A stretch of DNA of 64,000 bases from Ctenosaura bakeri (taxonomy: Eukaryota > Chordata > Lepidosauria > Squamata > Iguanidae), in NCBI GenBank assembly GCA_948474755.1, contig CAOLHI010001297.1:372001-436000 (forward strand), in the 5' to 3' direction. Positions within the stretch are counted from its first letter, which is position 1, and each line of letters starts with the position of its first letter. The position numbers and the translations under genes were made by a program. The notes under the pieces were generated by a model that worked only from the letters and a program-made list of their open reading frames with translations, was not told the origin of the DNA and ran no database searches. Below are positions 1 to 12,167 of this stretch, piece after piece.

Positions 1-824
1 TTAGTGAAGGTTTACATCCCTAGTCCATACTTCCTGGGCAAGTGTGTGAATTCTTAGCTCAAAGGTGATTGTAAAGGGCAAGGAACATGCACAATTTGGG
101 ATAAAATGCATTAAAAATGAGTACTTTGAGAGAAAATCTGTTTAGAAAGGCATATTTTGTTAAAGAATTTGTCCAAAAAAAAAAAAAAAAAAGGCTGTGT
201 TCAAATGTGCAATTTTTTTTAAGAAAAGTCAGATTGATGAAGACACAGGATGGAATGGCATAGACAGCAACTGACAGGGAAAACGATAAATGAGATGAAT
301 GTAAAAAATCACAAATTTCTTCAATATTGGGGATTTTTATAATCCTTAAGGATTTTTTTATACGATAAAAAATCAAATGTAGGTGTAAATAAAATTGGCA
401 GATTTGTCTATGCAGCCACAGGACTGCTTACCCCATAAAAATATGATTTAGGTTGCTTATGTATTCCAACATGTTAATGCTGAATTAGGGTTGACATTTC
501 TTTTATCCCTGAGACTGTCCTCACCTTAACCTCTGTGGAGCAGGATAGAAAGCATGCTTATCTTCATGCCAGGAACAAAGGTACCTGGCAATTTCACTTT
601 GACTTGACAATGAGGCAATTTCACTTTGACTTGCTTTGAAAAATGACATCCCCCTTCAAATTTCTTTACATATGGAATGCAAAAAATCCTGGCATTCAAA
701 AAGTCCTGAGGAGGGAGAAAGTGAAGTTGACATTTTCCCCCATGTCTACCCTGGATGGAGACAGCCCTCAGATACTGCTTCTGATGGCCACACTGGGTAA
801 GAGGAAGAAGATGGCTGAACACAT
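1..824. other. Unassigned AT-rich sequence
   Basis: No gene or named repeat recognised. It holds a poly(A) run at about 175-192 and a short direct repeat at 587-607 and 613-633, in which a unit reading GGCAATTTCACTTTGACTTG occurs twice with a 26-base period. The reading frames here are short and have no recognisable domain. Confidence 0.5.
587..633. repeat. Two-copy short direct repeat, 26-bp period
   Basis: The 20-base unit beginning GGCAATTTCACTT is present twice with six bases between the copies. It is probably a replication-slippage duplication. No function is inferred. Confidence 0.75.
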
Positions 825-1579
825 GTGCTGCAAACTAGGTCAGAAATCCCCTCTAAGTATAGTCAGATCATAATCAGGAAATCACCAGGTAACTCCAAAT
901 ATAGCCTTAATGACTCTGCCTTTTGGGACAACAATGACTGCAAGATTCCCACCAAACTGCTGATTGTCTTACCTCCTCTTCTTTTGACATGCAAGCCTCC
1001 CCATTATCCTAAAACCTGTCAAACAAGCACCAAGCTATCAGACAGCCATTAGCTCTTTGTCATCTAACACTAAGCCTGTTCTGGAACCCCTTGTCCACTC
1101 TGCAGACTTCATTGTTTACTTGGCTAGACTGCCATTCACATCCTTCCCCTCCAGGCAGAAATTGAGTATAACCCGGTTTTGGCCAGCTAGCTTGCAGTAC
1201 ACTAATTGCTGGTTACCACTCTGATTCCTTATTTCTATACTGTCCTTAAACATGAATCTAAGCCACATCACTACTTCTTTGTTGCTCTTCGAGATGGGTA
1301 AATATTACCTACTACACCCTGAAATCTCACTATCGTAAATTTTCCTCACCTTCTACTTTGGTTAGCCTTGTGTGATTGTGTGACTGTTTGGATCTTGCAT
1401 GTGTGATTAATTCCCCTTTAATAAAACCACAGTTTAGCTCACTTTTGAATCTCTGGCTAGTTCTTCTCTACACAGACCTAGTCAACATTCCTGTCAAAGA
1501 TTTTGTTAGGTTAGCCCCTTCTTGCTGGTCTCCTAATGTTGAATTAATAATTCCCCACCTTTGAACAGAGGTACTGGCA
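825..1579 (+). mobile_element. LTR-like segment of an endogenous retroelement (approximate ends)
   Basis: A pyrimidine-rich stretch leads to an AATAAA signal at about 1420-1425. A U5-like region follows and ends in CA, then T, then TGGAGGTGGACC at 1581. The order signal, U5, CA, TGG resembles an LTR followed by a tRNA primer-binding site. No gag, pol or env remnant was recognised downstream and the 5' boundary is a guess. Old unique sequence with chance signals is the alternative. Confidence 0.35.
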
Positions 1580-1639
1580 TTGGAGGTGGACCTCTGAGTC
1601 ACCCATGTTTTGGGGTAACAGGCTAGCCTGCTGTCCTCA

Positions 1640-4220
1640 GGAGCAGCCTAGCAGTGGTGGCTGGTAATGTCTATGCCAGTGGAGACACATTTATTCTCTA
1701 GGTTTAAAGGAGTTATCAAGGGTACTCTCCCCCAAGCATATTCAGCACCCTGAATAGCTGCTTTAAATTCCAGAATAAATCCCAGAGTAGATTTACTGCT
1801 CCATTAATATGGAAGCTACCAACCTCAGAAAATGTTGTCTGTCATCTGGGTTGATGTAAGATTCAAAATCTGGCAGAACCACCAGTACCCATTGGTCTAG
1901 ACTGTGTAATCAACAAACGTATTGGAATTAAGAGGTATAACAAGAATCTGCAGGAATTTTACACTGAAATGACAAGGGGAAAGGAATTTTTCAACTAGAC
2001 TCTTTCAGCTCATTACTGTTTAAAGGAACAAACAACTCAAATTCCTCAAGTACAGTACACATATTTGTAAAGGAAGCCAGTTGTTCTTTCCCTGCCTCTT
2101 CTCCTGCCTTCTGTTTTAAGCAGGAGAGTTACCTTAAAACTACTTTCTATGTGGAAAATATCAGACATTATGTAATGATACTCAGCTTTTGCCTGGCAAG
2201 CTGAGGAGTCATTTCTGTCAACAAAAATGGTGCATGGCTTGCTTCACAATTAATACTTGATTGGTGTTAAAGATACTATCACTGAAAAACAATTAACTCT
2301 TGGATCCAAATTAATTTTTCCCATTGCAAAGCATGCATGAAGTATTTTGCAATTAACTTGTGCATGCATGTGACAGAAAACGACTGTGCACCTGTCTTCC
2401 ATAATGTAATAGCCATCAAGTCCTTGAGAGATGGAAATATTTCTGATATGATTTCTGAATGTCAATTAAGGAGCATATGTGTGCTTAGTGTATCCCTTTT
2501 AGCAATTCTGCAATATATATTTTTTCAGTGCAAAATAACAAAGAAGAATGGTGCTGTTCATGGTTTTTCTTCTCCACAGACAGTATGAAAGATTGTCTGA
2601 GGCAACAATGAGAAACCTAAATGTGCAGCTGTTGAATGTTGACATTCCATAGTAGGAAGTGTACCGATTCTGAAGCTTTTAGCAGCTACCAATGTGCACT
2701 GTGACTTTTTAACTCTCAAAACTTTATCGCATTACCTTCCCTTGCTGATTTTATATATTTATGCATAAGCTTTTCAGGGGAAAGGCTATGATAAAAGGAT
2801 AAGACTGAAAGCTTTTTCACACTCCCAATTCTTTCCTGAGCCATCATCACTCCCTTTATAGTCGTTTTGCACATTACAGGCTCCACATGGAGACTACCTA
2901 AAAAACAGCTTCTGTGTGCCAGAAGTAACTCAATGGGGGTGTTCAAATAACCCCTATTTACTGAAATGTATGTGAAGAGACCAGGAAAAAAAACCTGCCA
3001 ACACCCTGCTTGCCAGTACGCATGTGAGTCGTACAATTTCAGGGCATACGTTCAGCAGACCTACCAAGAGTTCATACCTGAAAGTGGAAGAGAACAAGAC
3101 ATCATGCAATCCAATCTTTGTGGTAAGCTATTCCATTTGTTACAGATACCACAGCATTCAGATGGAGGTTTTTAAAAGCAATGCTCATGTGACACCCATA
3201 GGTCTGAATCCTATTGATAAATCTCCACTAGACAAGACCCACAAAATCAATTGATGAATGATGAGCCAATTCATAGGCAAATCCAATTGCTCCAATAGGT
3301 CATTTCTAATCAGATCTAACAATAGTGTGTGAAATGACCATGTAAGTGAGATAAACTAGGATCACTGCGGAGAGCTGCTTCACAACCCTATTTCTGAGGT
3401 AGAAAAGTCACCAAAAGCTAACTTTTTCTCCCATTAGGCTTTTAAATTTTCCTTAAAAAACAACTTTCTATAACCAGATACAGGTAAAACAAATTACAGG
3501 AGCGTAAGAAATTTACAATAACTTGAACAAAGAACATTTATTTTGTTCAGTGAATTGAAAATGGAAGACTTACAATATAAAGTGCAAGGTGCATTGTTAA
3601 ATGTTCCTCACCAAAGAACATTTCTTTCCTTTCCCTTTTTTTTTTTAACAAAAAGAAATTCCTTCAGTTCCCATGTGACAATTAACTATGTACAGCATTT
3701 TGAATTTGATCTCCAGTATGTGGTGGTAAAACTTCAGGTTCCTATTTTTTTTAAAAAACAACAACAACAACAACCAGACAACAAGTTTATCATGAGAATG
3801 AGATGAAAATTCAGTTGCTGGCAACTTAAGAACAAGTGCATGAATCAATCCTGAATCTTCTAATTCCTTGGTTGCCCAAAGTTAAGGCATACTTCACTAA
3901 TGAGGCAAAGATAGCAACTAGAATAGTTGAAAATTCCTCTTTTACTCTTCTCACAGTCTACTCCCCCCCCCCGTACTCTAACTGGCCTGTAAGAACAGAT
4001 AGGGAAATCTATGAATTTCAATCCCACAGATTTTCTTCCAGTTCTTATCTGCAAGTTCATTTCAGTTTATATTTGCATCATTTTGTAAGCACAGCAAAAT
4101 TAATCACCGAAAGTCTCCACCAAAATATGTATTCTTGCATTTTTGTGTACAGTGGCTGGAATATTCATGATCACTACTTAGTCACAATTTTGACATTATT
4201 GTCATGATCGTAACTCCCTC
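1640..4220. other. Unassigned sequence, no gene seen
   Basis: AT-rich, with only short reading frames on both strands (the largest near 3836-4207, with no recognisable domain). Homopolymer runs occur, for example C9-C10 at about 3963-3972. I recognise no repeat family here. Confidence 0.5.
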
Positions 4221-4224
4221 CCTC

Positions 4225-4340
4225 AACCTACTTCACCAGACATCAGCTGCATAGAGAGGACATCCATTCTGCCAGTAATCAAAAGCATGGTTGAATGACC
4301 TTTCCAACAGGCTGGAGGAGGGGGTCAGGCCAAGAGAAGT
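4225..4340 (+). repeat. Dispersed repeat, copy 1 of 2
   Basis: Aligns by eye with 18705-18795. Both contain a CATCAGCTGCATAG-like start, a CCATTyTGCyrGTrAT segment and a GGTCAGGCCAAGAGAAGTTA-like end. The second copy runs directly into a CR1 3' end, so this may be LINE-derived. Family unknown. Confidence 0.45.
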
Positions 4341-5058
4341 TAAGTATACTTAAGTAGCTGATAGAGGACACCAGCCAGTATTCCTAGTATACACACTCTG
4401 TAGGCCCTTTTCCTTCATGTGTACACCTTCTGCAAATGTTTTTTCCCAAATGTAATGCTTGTTCTGCATATGTCTTGTTTTTCTACTATATGGTCTGCAT
4501 ATTATTTCTTTTTTTGTATCACTATCCACACAGATTAAAACATGCATTCCAGTCTTGTGAGCTTTGGTTCACAACAATACTGCCTTGAACAAAGAAAAGT
4601 AGCGAGTCAAAGAACAAAGCTAGGCTAGAAGTCTTCTCCCTGCAGTGTACATGAAACATAACTGAATGGAGGAATATTCAGTCATGAGTTCTTCTCTGTG
4701 GTATAAACTAGCCAGTCTTACATACAGAGACCTAGGTCATAGTGAAAAATATGCATATGTCTATAATACACCTCAGTCAGTTTTGTGTGAGACTTCAATT
4801 GGCTACACGCACTTAAAGGCAGAACAGACTTTTTTCACACAAAACAAGAGTGGCTGTAAACACATCTTGTTACTCTGCTTGTACAAGACATTGGGATTTG
4901 CAAGGTTTTTAAAAAATCAAAGCTTAGAATCTAGACAAATGATAGTCCCAGAAGGCACTAGGTAGAGTGCATCAGAACTAGCTAAAATCTGGATACCCTA
5001 GTCTCATGAAACTGTGTCCATTAAGTGAGATTTGGAAAGAAGGCTCAGCTACTGGGCT
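4341..5058. other. Unassigned sequence
   Basis: No gene or repeat recognised. The 99-residue frame at 4666-4965 has no identifiable domain and starts and stops without splice or promoter context. Confidence 0.5.
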
Positions 5059-5062
5059 GATA

Positions 5063-5342
5063 TGTTACCCTGCTTGCTGCGGGTCCCTTAGGGGGGTTCC
5101 CAACACTTGTCAAAATTATCACTTGTGGGGAAAAATAGCTATGAACACTGCTATAGCAATGCAAAGAAGGCAGGGTAATTAGGGACCTTGAGCCCAGCTT
5201 TATGAAAATGGATCACAGAGAATCAGGCTAACTGTTCAAATTTAAGTATTTTATTTAATAGATGTTAAAATCCATACAATCACTCAGCTGCACTCACTCC
5301 CATAAGCATACAAGACTATAGAAATTTAGAAAGAGGTGAAAA

Positions 5343-5379
<37 letters not shown>

Positions 5380-5951
5380 GTTTTGGGGTAATAATGTACC
5401 AATCCAGAAATCTTTGGCTGGGAAAAGACAAACAAAAAGCCCAACTCAGCCTTAGGGGACAGGGCCGAGAGCAGCTTTTCCACTGGCAGAGGCATTGTTT
5501 GCAAGTCTGGGAGAACTCCGAAATGGAGGAGAAAAAGGGGTTCTAGTTATAGTGCTGAATACATCCTGGGACCAGATGGCTGCATTTTTATGAAGATGGA
5601 CCTCAGTTCAAAGAAAAGACAGCCAGGCATCCTTGTAGTTTCATGCAAGATGTCTTTCTCATCTGTGATGCATGCCTCCAAAGCGTAACATTCCTGGCTG
5701 TTTGAAATGTTAATTTGATCCCAGAGACCTCTTATTTCCCATTGGTGCTATTATTGCTGAAAAGCCATTCAAATAGTCTGTGAGAACCATTTGCAAGATT
5801 CATCTAGGATGTGTGACAGAAAACAGGGCTACCTTTGATATGTATCCATAGCTCTACTGCCTACTTATCCTTCCAGTACATCTCTACGGCTCACTATGTT
5901 TGATATAAAATAATTATGATCCTCAGGACATAGCATGTAGGTGAGGTAACA
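5063..5951 (-). mobile_element. Solo LTR, 889 bp, TG...CA ends, GATA target duplication
   Basis: The segment begins TGTTACC and ends GGTAACA, a perfect 7-bp terminal inverted repeat. It is flanked by GATA at 5059-5062 and 5952-5955. On the minus strand there is an AATAAA signal at 5250-5255 and an AT-rich TATA-like site near 5588, which fits transcription toward lower coordinates. No internal coding region is attached, so this looks like a solo LTR left by LTR-LTR recombination. A 33-bp GA microsatellite lies inside. The retroelement class (ERV or Gypsy) is not determined. Confidence 0.8.
5346..5376. repeat. (GA)n microsatellite
   Basis: About 15 uninterrupted GA units, inside the solo LTR. 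Confidence 0.97.
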
Positions 5952-5955
5952 GATA

Positions 5956-7564
5956 TTCCCAAATTATGAAAGTAAATTCTATTCTTTGGCACGCTTTCCC
6001 TCCATAAAGAAAAGCCAAACTGTACATTCAGCCATAAATGGAAAAAAAATATTATAACTCAGATAATTAATGTTGATCCCAGCCTATGTAGATCTATTTT
6101 GGAAGGGCTGACCAGATAAATCATCTGTTTTTTTATTCTGTACGTCTGTTTTGGTATAATCCAGATCCCACAAGGACAGAATAACTGTCATTATACGAAC
6201 ATCAGTAAAAAATTGGCTCACATCCTATCAGTGACATGTTTAAGCATAACTCCACCTTCTACATGTCTTTTGTCTTATTTTGTTTTGGTCATTGTGGAGA
6301 TTAGTACTCTCTTCCATCACTACCTCCATCAACCACAGCCTGCCACTGCAGGACCAACTTGGTTACCATTTAGCTTCTGCAATTCCCCACTCCTGAGGGC
6401 TATTCAATGCTTATTCGAGTGTGTTAGGAATTTAAAAAAGCAGACCTTGGAGAAAAACACGTTTGGTCTACAAGTGGCTATGTGGCATAACCAGATGCTT
6501 CTCAAATCCCCCTCTTGCTCTCCCCCAGCCATGGAATGGTCATTCAGGAAGCTCATCATAACAAAGTCCAGATATGATCACATAGCAGAGTTCCACTGGG
6601 AGAAGCTTGCACAGTGATGGGTAAGATAAGATCTCTATGCTTTTCTGCAGAGAAGGGAGTCTATTGTTTTAGCATAAATTCAACTTTAGAAATTATTATT
6701 CAAAATCCAATTATACTGTGTCACATTTCAGAACTATAATCCACTTATAAACTAGGGACCTATATCTGTATGTTATTGCTGTTATGAATATTTCCACCAT
6801 CTGAAATCATAACAGAGATTCTATTTTTTTCTTTTAGTTCAGGGGAGGGAGATTCTTGAGAAGTTTTAGACCAGCCCACTCTTGCCTAGATACAAAATTA
6901 AGTAGAAACAAACCTTGGTATATTTAATCAGTATTTCAGGTTTATTTAAATAAAACAGGGCTACTGATGAATTCTAAAAGTTAAGGAAGCAAAGCTTTCA
7001 TACTTAGTATATGAATTGTACAATAAAGTGAGGGCCTATGTCATACCTGGCATCTGTGGGCAATTGCTGGGGACAACCATTGATTACTGAGTTGTTCCTC
7101 TCTCTTAAAAAAATAATAATAATCCAGAACTCTAGGCCATGGCAAGGATTGTCAATGTTATATCTAGATGTCATTTTAACTTCCCAAACAGCCCTGCAAT
7201 AAAGCTATCTTAGGAACATTAGAGTAAATGTAGGTGATAGCTAGGCACAACTACCTGGGTTTGGTCAGAATGCTGACTAGGATGTGGCTGGGTACTACTG
7301 AGTAACCATTACCATATACTGAGAGAGAGGGGGAATAAGAGAACATTTTGCCTAGAGGTTCCTCTAAAAAATGGAGGCGATTGTGAGTGCTCTGAACAGA
7401 GTTTTAGATTTTTGTTAAAAAGAAGCGTAAGTGATGTGGGGAGGATATGGGATAGGAATCCCCTCTTGTTGCAATCATGCTCTCGATTTCATTTCTTTTA
7501 GGAAGTACCAGAGAACAGGTGCCAATTATTCATATTAAATGCTACAAAGCACAAGCTTTTAAAC
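5956..7564. other. Unassigned sequence
   Basis: AT-rich with no recognisable gene. The 134-residue frame at 6213-6617 shows no domain, no codon-level pattern and no splice context. A short GA-rich patch lies at about 7320-7332. Confidence 0.5.
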
Positions 7565-7960
7565 TAAGAACATAAGGACTGTCATTCTAGATCAAACCAA
7601 AGGCCTTCTTTTTATACAGCTGCCAACCAGTTGTCTACGGAAAGTCCTGAAGCAGAACCTGAGTGAAATGAGACTTTCCTGCCTCTTTTCTTGGTCAACT
7701 GAAACCAGTGAAATAATGCCCCTAGTACTGGAGGGGATGTATATCTGTAACAACGATCCATGAACCACTCCAATTGTCTTTTAATGGTAATCAAGTTAGT
7801 ATTCAAATAGATGGCAGCTACTGAAATCATAGGTCGTAACTGTTAAGTATAAAATGCTACTTGAATATCTTGTTCTCGGTTTCTACAACTCTAATGAAGG
7901 TAACATCTGTCCATCAGTGTTGCCTTCCCTTGCTTTGAGAAATTTCTGAGAAGAGGTCAA
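7565..7960 (-). mobile_element. Old CR1/L3-like LINE fragment (antisense)
   Basis: The start, AAGAACATAAGGACTGTCAT followed by a TAGATCAAACCAAAGGCC-like segment, resembles a widespread sauropsid LINE-derived repeat that usually reads AAGAACATAAG...GGATCAGACCAAAGGCCCATCTAG. The rest is too diverged to place in detail. Assignment is from memory of the family. Confidence 0.5.
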
Positions 7961-8989
7961 GTAACAATGCTATTTCATTCCCTGTTGGTTACCTACGTAT
8001 CAGGCACACAGAGGCCTGACTACAATCATGCATGGCTCAGCAGTCTGAGCCTTGTGGAGATCAGGCAGGATTGAAGAAGTGCCTGGCTGCATCCCTGTAG
8101 CTCAGTGTGAAAAGATCACAGCAATACTGAGACCTCCAGACAATCCCACAAGATCTCAGTGCCGATGTTCGTTGTCAGTTTCTATGTTGTCATTTCACAA
8201 CAAGCTACAGGAACAGAGCCAGGTACTTCTGTGATCGTGCCTGCTCTCCATGATGCCAGGAGAGAAGTAGTCTTCAAAGGCATTTCAATAAATCTGAGGG
8301 AGATTTTGGGTGCTGTGGAGGGAATATTAACTTCTGTGGTAGAGAATACCAATCTCTGCAACACTCAGAAAAAGGACACATGCATGCATAACAAAAACTT
8401 ACATAGGCATATGTCTCCAAGAAGATGCCAGCCGCAGTGTGTCATTATTATAGTTCCTTGGATTCCTTGATTTAACACTTGTAATGGATGGAGGCTGGGC
8501 TGGGGATCAGCAGAAACATCTAAGTAGCACGTAAAACAATTAAAATGCAGTGCTTCCAAGTTGTAATCTGGAGGTGCTAACAACTGGTTATACTGCTTGC
8601 AATAAAAAACACATTAAAGTCGTAATTTAAAACTCTAGTTTTGAGACAAGACAGTGTCACTTTATTCCCCCCCTCCCCCTGAATTTAAACCTGCCTTTCC
8701 TTCCATTCAAATAAGGTAATTTGTGTTAACTGGTGCAAGGAGCCCATATTAGTATGAGGCAACACAGACACTGAAAACATGTGATAGAGGTACCAAAATA
8801 CAGGGCAAGCAGACTTTTCCTGAATCAAGAGAAGCTGCTGAATTCTTCTCTTTGAAAGGAAGTCTGCCACTGTTAGTAGCAGTCTACTTTACATCAGCCA
8901 GGATTAAATTTCTACATCTACTGTTATAATAATCTGGAATGCTGTTTAAGGAGCGAGGCACTTGAGGAGGGAAGCACTCCAAAGAATGT
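7961..8989. other. Unassigned sequence
   Basis: No gene or named repeat seen. Several overlapping frames of 60-103 residues occur on both strands, as expected of non-coding DNA. Confidence 0.5.
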
Positions 8990-9190
8990 AAAAGCCATGC
9001 ATATCCAGAACAAAAACTGATCTAGCCCAGCACTCTCTTCACCCATCAGCCAAGTAGACGCCCCAGTGAGAAACCCACAGACAATGATACCTTCCTGCTC
9101 ATGTTTCCAAGCAAACGGCAGTGAGAGGCCTATTGAGTCTGATGCTACAGATAATATGCATAAAACCTGACTAGCACCATTGGTTCCTTT
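8990..9190 (-). mobile_element. Old LINE-derived fragment (antisense)
   Basis: Contains the segment TCTAGCCCAGCACTCTCTTC, then a CAGCCAAGTAGAYGCCCCAGTGAGAA-like stretch and CCTGCTCATGTTTCCAAGCAA. These match in order the known sauropsid repeat with 'GGCCAACCAGATGCCTCTGGGAAGCCC' and 'CTCCTGCTCATGTTTCCCAGCAAC'. Strongly diverged. Confidence 0.55.
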
Positions 9191-10129
9191 CTCATCATCT
9201 GTGTTTCAGATCAGAGGCTTGAAGAAGTCCATTTGCTGACAAGGATCAATAACATGAGATCTCTGTGTTTCAGTTCACGTATTATTCCTCACCAGTAAAC
9301 CTGCATCTTCACTCTGTTATCATGACACAAATAATGTAATTGTTTATAATACACTCTAGTGGTTGCTTTGCATTTTAATCTCTTTTTCTTACTATTAATA
9401 TTTTATTCAGTTTTTAATCATTCAATGTTTCCCTTCAAGTGCATTTTGTAGCACCATATTTAGAGGGAAACGTCTACAGTAATAAAGCGGAAACAGTAAA
9501 TATAATGTTTTCTCCTCTCAATTCTCATGTTCTCTCCTCATATCTTTCCCTAGACTGCTGCTCATATAAGAGTTCTTTCTAGTTCTGAGTACAGTCTAAG
9601 ATGTTCACCCAGAAAAAGAAGTGGTGCCCAGGAACATTAGAAATGAATGCTTAGAAACAATTATCTTGCTATACAGAGAGCCTGAACGCCAGTCGGCACA
9701 GACATTAGACATAGGCTTCTTCACTCCCAGAAAAGCAGTGTGGAATTTGGAAGATCCAGTAAATAATTCTGGACACCTTGATCTACAATAATATCAAAAA
9801 GTGCTAAAAAGGTACAGGGAAATAAAAAGCAAGATATCATTGCATAGGGTTGCTGTTACAACAGCCTCCCATTCCAGGCCAAAAACTGAGAGTAGGGAGT
9901 ACATCTCTGTGATGTCACAAAGCTCTTGTGTTGACAGTGGCTGGATTTCTGTGATATCACTAAGGTGGCATCACCCAAACATTTATTGAAAGAACATCAT
10001 TTGATACATTGAGTGAATTTGATTACCTATTTTTGTTTGTTAGTTTCACCATTTTCCAGTCTAGTTATGTATCTTATAATTATCACAACATTCTGTGTAT
10101 AGTCTGAGTTGAAAGGTACCAGGGAATAC
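9191..10129. other. Unassigned sequence
   Basis: AT-rich. No gene, RNA gene or repeat recognised. Confidence 0.5.
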
Positions 10130-10132
10130 AAA

Positions 10133-10552
10133 GACCCTTTTTGCACCTTACTTTTTCGCAGTGCTGGGATGCGGGGTTTGCGCGAGCAGCCTCTGGAGGA
10201 AGGCTCTCGCTACCCTGCTTCTTCGGCTCTGCACGAGCTTCCTGCTCGCGCGAGAGCCCTGCCTCTTCCTTTTGCAGTGCAGCCTGCGACCTTTCCCGGA
10301 TGCACTGGACAGGAAGCGCGACCGGCCTGGCTCCCGAGGCTCCACGTGGAAAGTAAGTGCACACGGGCCCCGGAGCGATACGTGACCATGCACAATTTCC
10401 AGCTTCAAGCCGAAAATGAAAAAAATGTGTATGCGGTCCACATCAGGCCCTTGAGTGTCGCGCAAATGTGAGTGCATCGTGTGGACTACTCCTCACATTT
10501 ATGCAATGCTCAAGGGGCCCTTCCGCATCGGAAATGCAGTGCAAAAAGGGCC
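10133..10552. mobile_element. CpG-rich MITE, 420 bp, 3-bp AAA duplication (PIF/Harbinger-like)
   Basis: Terminal inverted repeats read GACCCTTTTTGCAC at the left and, in reverse complement, GGCCCTTTTTGCAC at the right (13 of 14). AAA flanks both ends (10130-10132, 10553-10555). Inner arms share a GATGCGG motif. The core is strikingly GC- and CpG-rich for this window and holds an inverted repeat TGCGCGAGCAG / CTGCTCGCGC near 10178 and 10243. Many overlapping ORFs on both strands reflect lack of stops in GC-rich DNA. A CpG-island promoter or first exon was considered (a GTAAGT donor-like site lies near 10350), but the terminal repeats favour a transposon. Confidence 0.75.
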
Positions 10553-10555
10553 AAA

Positions 10556-12164
10556 ATGACTAAAGTTTGCTTTGGTTTGCCATTCTGTGTTGAAATGTAT
10601 TAAAAATTCATACTTTCATGTACAAACCAGTGTTTGCAATACATTTCCCCCAGCAATTACCCATAGACACCAAAAACAATCTATGAAATTATATCTCAGC
10701 AACAGCTCAGGGTATCTAGCTATAGTAAATGACACACTACTGTTATTTTTATATATTCAACACTATTACAACAAATTTCTTTTTTTACTTCCTCTATAAA
10801 AAGTCATCTTTTGTTTATTTCAATTATTTCTTTTTTTTTTAAAATAGAGATTAATCAAAAATATTTAACGCAGCTTAAATTTGCAAAGAAACTTACTCGT
10901 ATGGAACATTTTAATTAGGTCCATCTATTTAAAGAAAAAAGAAGGCAAGGAAGAAGAGAAGAGACTATTGGAAGAAAATGGAGAGGGGAAAGAGATTTTG
11001 GCAAGGAATGTATATGTATAGTCAGGTGTCCTCTCTTGGACTCAGATGCAGAGCATAGGGTACAGAAAAAACATCTTCAGAAAGTTCATTCTTACAGACA
11101 ATGATGAATAACTTTATATTTTTTGTCCAAACTTTGAGAAAATTGTTAAAAACTGTGCAGGTTTGGAGGGCTAGTCACTGTTTTGGACTTATTCCACGTA
11201 AAAATAATAAAATGAAATGAAATAAACTTGCAGATAGGTTTTTTGCACACAAAACATTTTCTGCATAACACTTTAACTGTCATGGCTTCACTCTATGGAA
11301 TTCTGGGATTTATAGTCAGTGGCCTTCTAAGTAAGTATACATAGCATTATGTTCTTGAACATTTTTGCTCTGTTATCCACCTCTATGGAATAATGTATAC
11401 AACAAGGACATTTTTTTTTCTTTATAGAATGTGAAAAGATTTCTGGAAAGTCCACTCTATCTCCTGCCTGTTGGGTCACTCCTAGTGTCACTAACTGGGC
11501 AAAAAAACTACACTGCCTAAGATTCTGGATTAAGAGACACAGCGAATGAGATGTAGCTATATTTTCATAGCGATATCTCCCAGTGCTACATGTGCAATTG
11601 CAGTGGCAGAAGGCAGACCTATAGCATTGTATTTATTAATCAGAATTCCAGCTGCTATCTTTTTTTCCTTTAACATGCTTCCCTTTTTTTGTTTCAATTA
11701 GAAGAAAACTACATCAACTTTTGCTTCTGCAGAATTTCAGGGGCATCTTGGAATCACTGAGCTGATCCTGCAGATGAGGCTGCCACCATATTTGCTTTCC
11801 AGTTCAATCTGAACCGGGAAAAATCCTGAGCCCTTGGTTCTAAGAGTCCAAAACCAAACACTAGTAAAAAAAAATTGGCAGCAATGAACCAAGCAATTAG
11901 GTGGACATGCATAGAAGCTATAATGAGGCATATTTATTTGGAAAGGGGTTAGGGGAATAGAATATGCAGAGAACCAATTTAGGAATATAAATAGCAGGTG
12001 GGGGGGGAAGAAAACTAGCTTATTAAAAAAAATACAAAAAACATAGACCCTATATAACTTGAGGTCCAAAATAACATAAATCACATTGAAGAAAAGGTGA
12101 TGACATGTGGACTAAGGGGCTAATCTCAGTTTTATAGCAAAACCTCCCAGTAGCTCAGATGGAC
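10556..12164. other. Unassigned sequence with one possible MITE core fragment
   Basis: Mostly unplaced AT-rich DNA. At about 11283-11330, CTATGGAATTCTGGGATTTATAG resembles the inner arm of the 200-bp palindromic MITE family seen at 22.8 and 30.3 kb. The 115-residue minus-strand frame at 11737-12084 is driven by T-rich composition. Confidence 0.4.
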
Positions 12165-12167
12165 CCA

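Noticed and set aside
5099..5108. TTCCCAACA as the right end of an LTR
   Set aside because: It resembles the end of the 41-kb LTR, but no matching left end or duplication was found. It lies inside the better supported 5063-5951 LTR.
10083..10477. Cluster of overlapping ORFs on both strands suggesting a GC-rich first exon
   Set aside because: Open in many frames at once, as GC-rich DNA tends to be. The segment has matching terminal inverted repeats and AAA flanks, so it is better explained as a MITE.
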